Assembly: GCA_022616275.1 (NCBI GenBank)
Contig: JAKEFB010000203.1
Location: forward strand, 1-58,769
Reading direction: 5' to 3'
Length of the DNA: 58,769 nucleotides
Origin: Chloroflexota bacterium
GTDB lineage: Bacteria; Chloroflexota; Anaerolineae; Promineifilales; Promineifilaceae
The position numbers and the translations under genes are program-made. The notes below the pieces were generated by a model. That model did no database searches and was not told the DNA's origin. It was given only the letters and a program-made list of their open reading frames with translations. This document shows positions 57,681 through 58,769 of this stretch, piece by piece; within the stretch, counting starts at the first letter, position 1; each line of letters starts with the position of its first letter.

Positions 57681-58769
57681 TCAAGGCTGGAGCACGACTT
57701 CGTAATAGAACTCAGTGATCGTGTCCGGGTAGGTCGTCGGTTGTGCAGGGAATATCGCCGGCGCAGCGCCGCTAATTGGCGGCACAAACTTGCGTAAAAC
57801 GATGTTATCTACGTACGCCCCAACAGGCAGAGTAATGGTGGGATCGCTGGTAAAGTATAGAGCGACCCATACCGCCGGTTGGCCGATCAAGTTACCCAGG
57901 GTAAAGACATTGCTTAAATCGAGCGTTTGAGCAATCCAGCCATTGCTGTTCCCCGTCGAACAATTGCCGAAGAAATTGTTCCCGTTAATAGAAGCCAGCC
58001 GGCATGACCCATCGAAATTCAACTCGGTGTTTAGCCAGAGTTGAAAGGTTAAATCGGCCGCCGTGGCATCCGCCAGGCTGAAAGGGCCATAGACCATCCA
58101 GCTCGTGGCGTTGTTGGGATAGTTGCTGCCACACGGCAGGCCGGCGCCGTTGGCGCCCCCGCCGACTGCCCAACCACTGAAGGCGCCGGCGTTGGGCAGG
58201 CAATTGCGTTGGCCCCAAAAATGCACACCCCCTCCTGGATTGTTGTCAACAACCTGCCAGGGCCCAGGGAACGCGCCTTCAAAATTTTCGCTGACAATGG
58301 TCAGCCAACTTGGAGGAGGCGTCGGAGTCGGTGTGGGCGTGGGCGGAATATCGCGGCGGACAAGGGGCAGAAAATTGTCCGGTACAGCGCCTGGCGTAGG
58401 CGTCTGGCTCGGCGTGGGTGTCTGGCTGGGTGTGGGCGTCTGGCTGGGCGTGGGTGTCTGGCTTGGCGTGAGCGAGGGTGTTGGCGTGCCACCACCGCAC
58501 GTTGGGAACTTAAAAACGCCGACGCGAGTCTTCCACTGGTTGGCGGAGTTGACAGGATAATACTCATTCGTGTACCAGAAGGTGCAGTCGTCGGCCGGGT
58601 CAATGCCCATGGCTGCGTAGTCGCCCCAACGGTTGGAACCGGTCTGCGAGCCGGCCGGGTTGATGAGCACCGCCTCGGTTTGCAGTGTCCCCGGCGGGTC
58701 GGTGGCCAGCCGGGCAGCGTAACGAATGGCCGGGTTCATGGCGCTGCTGGAGACGGTGTAGCCAACGGC
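57681..58769 (-). CDS. Secreted multidomain protein, C-terminal part (5' end outside window)
   Basis: The minus-strand frame is open through the window edge; the first in-window residues are AVGYTVSSSA, so only the last 362 residues are visible. The segment ending TNEYYPVNSANQWKTRVGVF, then KFPTCGGG, closes a preceding domain. A Thr/Pro linker with tandem TPTPSQ units (about residues 107-125) and LPLVRRD follow, then a second (Thr/Pro)-rich linker and a beta-sandwich domain (about 160-362) with ENFEGAFPGPWQVVDNN and DNIVLRKF, typical of carbohydrate-binding or jelly-roll domains of secreted peptidases. Probably a surface-attached enzyme whose catalytic part lies beyond the window. Confidence 0.75.
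   Translation of the reverse strand, partial: AVGYTVSSSAMNPAIRYAARLATDPPGTLQTEAVLINPAGSQTGSNRWGDYAAMGIDPADDCTFWYTNEYYPVNSANQWKTRVGVFKFPTCGGGTPTPSLTPSQTPTPSQTPTPSQTPTPSQTPTPGAVPDNFLPLVRRDIPPTPTPTPTPPPSWLTIVSENFEGAFPGPWQVVDNNPGGGVHFWGQRNCLPNAGAFSGWAVGGGANGAGLPCGSNYPNNATSWMVYGPFSLADATAADLTFQLWLNTELNFDGSCRLASINGNNFFGNCSTGNSNGWIAQTLDLSNVFTLGNLIGQPAVWVALYFTSDPTITLPVGAYVDNIVLRKFVPPISGAAPAIFPAQPTTYPDTITEFYYEVVLQP
58398..58474. repeat. Tandem 18-bp coding repeat (TPTPSQ units)
   Basis: About four copies of an 18-bp unit encoding TPTPSQ on the minus strand. A protein linker repeat prone to slippage, not a mobile element. Confidence 0.8.

Noticed and set aside
57681-58769. Start at the ATG at 58739
   Set aside because: The frame is open to the window edge with protein-like sequence (AVGYTVSSSA), so the real start is outside.
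1-58769. tRNA, rRNA or complete insertion sequence
   Set aside because: None of the characteristic tRNA or rRNA sequences, transposase motifs or terminal inverted repeats with target duplications were found by eye.

Overview
The window is GC-rich, densely coded chromosomal DNA that looks like Chloroflexota (an Anaerolineae/Ardenticatenia-type filamentous bacterium). The reasons are two tandem DUF2298 (Chlor_Arch_YYY) membrane giants, an Agl23-like GT-C protein fused to NHL repeats, a GAF-rich histidine kinase, a cyclase-ATPase-TPR protein, Thr/Pro-rich secreted proteins ending near 'YLPVI' or 'LPLVRR', and constant use of GGCCGG/CGGCCG. The assignment is inferred from gene content; no rRNA or tRNA is present.

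Layout. 1-5.5 kb: tail of an SGNH-type hydrolase, a small frameshifted protein, a membrane pentapeptide-repeat protein, a zinc-ribbon/SH3 protein, a metallo-beta-lactamase hydrolase, an aldo/keto reductase, and a DUF433 antitoxin whose DUF5615 toxin has collapsed to 30 codons. 5.5-8.6 kb: a cyclase-like/AAA/TPR signalling protein. 8.8-14 kb: flippase-like protein, GT4 glycosyltransferase and a methyltransferase-GT39 fusion (envelope glycan). 14.2-19.9 kb: matrixin-type lipoprotein protease, a membrane protein, a penicillin-acylase-like Ntn hydrolase and a flavin monooxygenase that lacks a standard start codon. 19.9-28.4 kb: Fic remnant, FIST protein with histidine kinase, an epimerase behind a MerR-type promoter, MerR regulator with FAD oxidoreductase, a ParB-like protein and two secreted proteins. 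28.8-43.7 kb: a co-directional block of very large membrane proteins (DUF2298 x2, GT39-like, Agl23-NHL) with an ECF sigma factor and its anti-sigma inside it. 43.7-50.8 kb: two more histidine kinases and a ROK kinase. 50.9-58.8 kb: AAA-LuxR regulator, DUF2231-Rieske and DUF2231 proteins, a tiny membrane protein, a Flp-pilin-like gene, a membrane AAA ATPase and a secreted protein running off the end.

The most unusual feature is a scattered set of short, sequence-diverse 'word-repeat' cassettes: 5-10 bp words repeated in direct and then inverted orientation, often folding as perfect 10-23 bp hairpins. They lie in most intergenic gaps, often hold the stop codon of the upstream gene, and at least four sit in frame inside genes, at the acylase spacer, in the cyclase domain, and at the same loop of both DUF2298 paralogues. 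Different word families recur at distant places, which suggests a population of very small mobile or self-propagating repeats. Functional statements rest on motif reading by eye; no database search was run.
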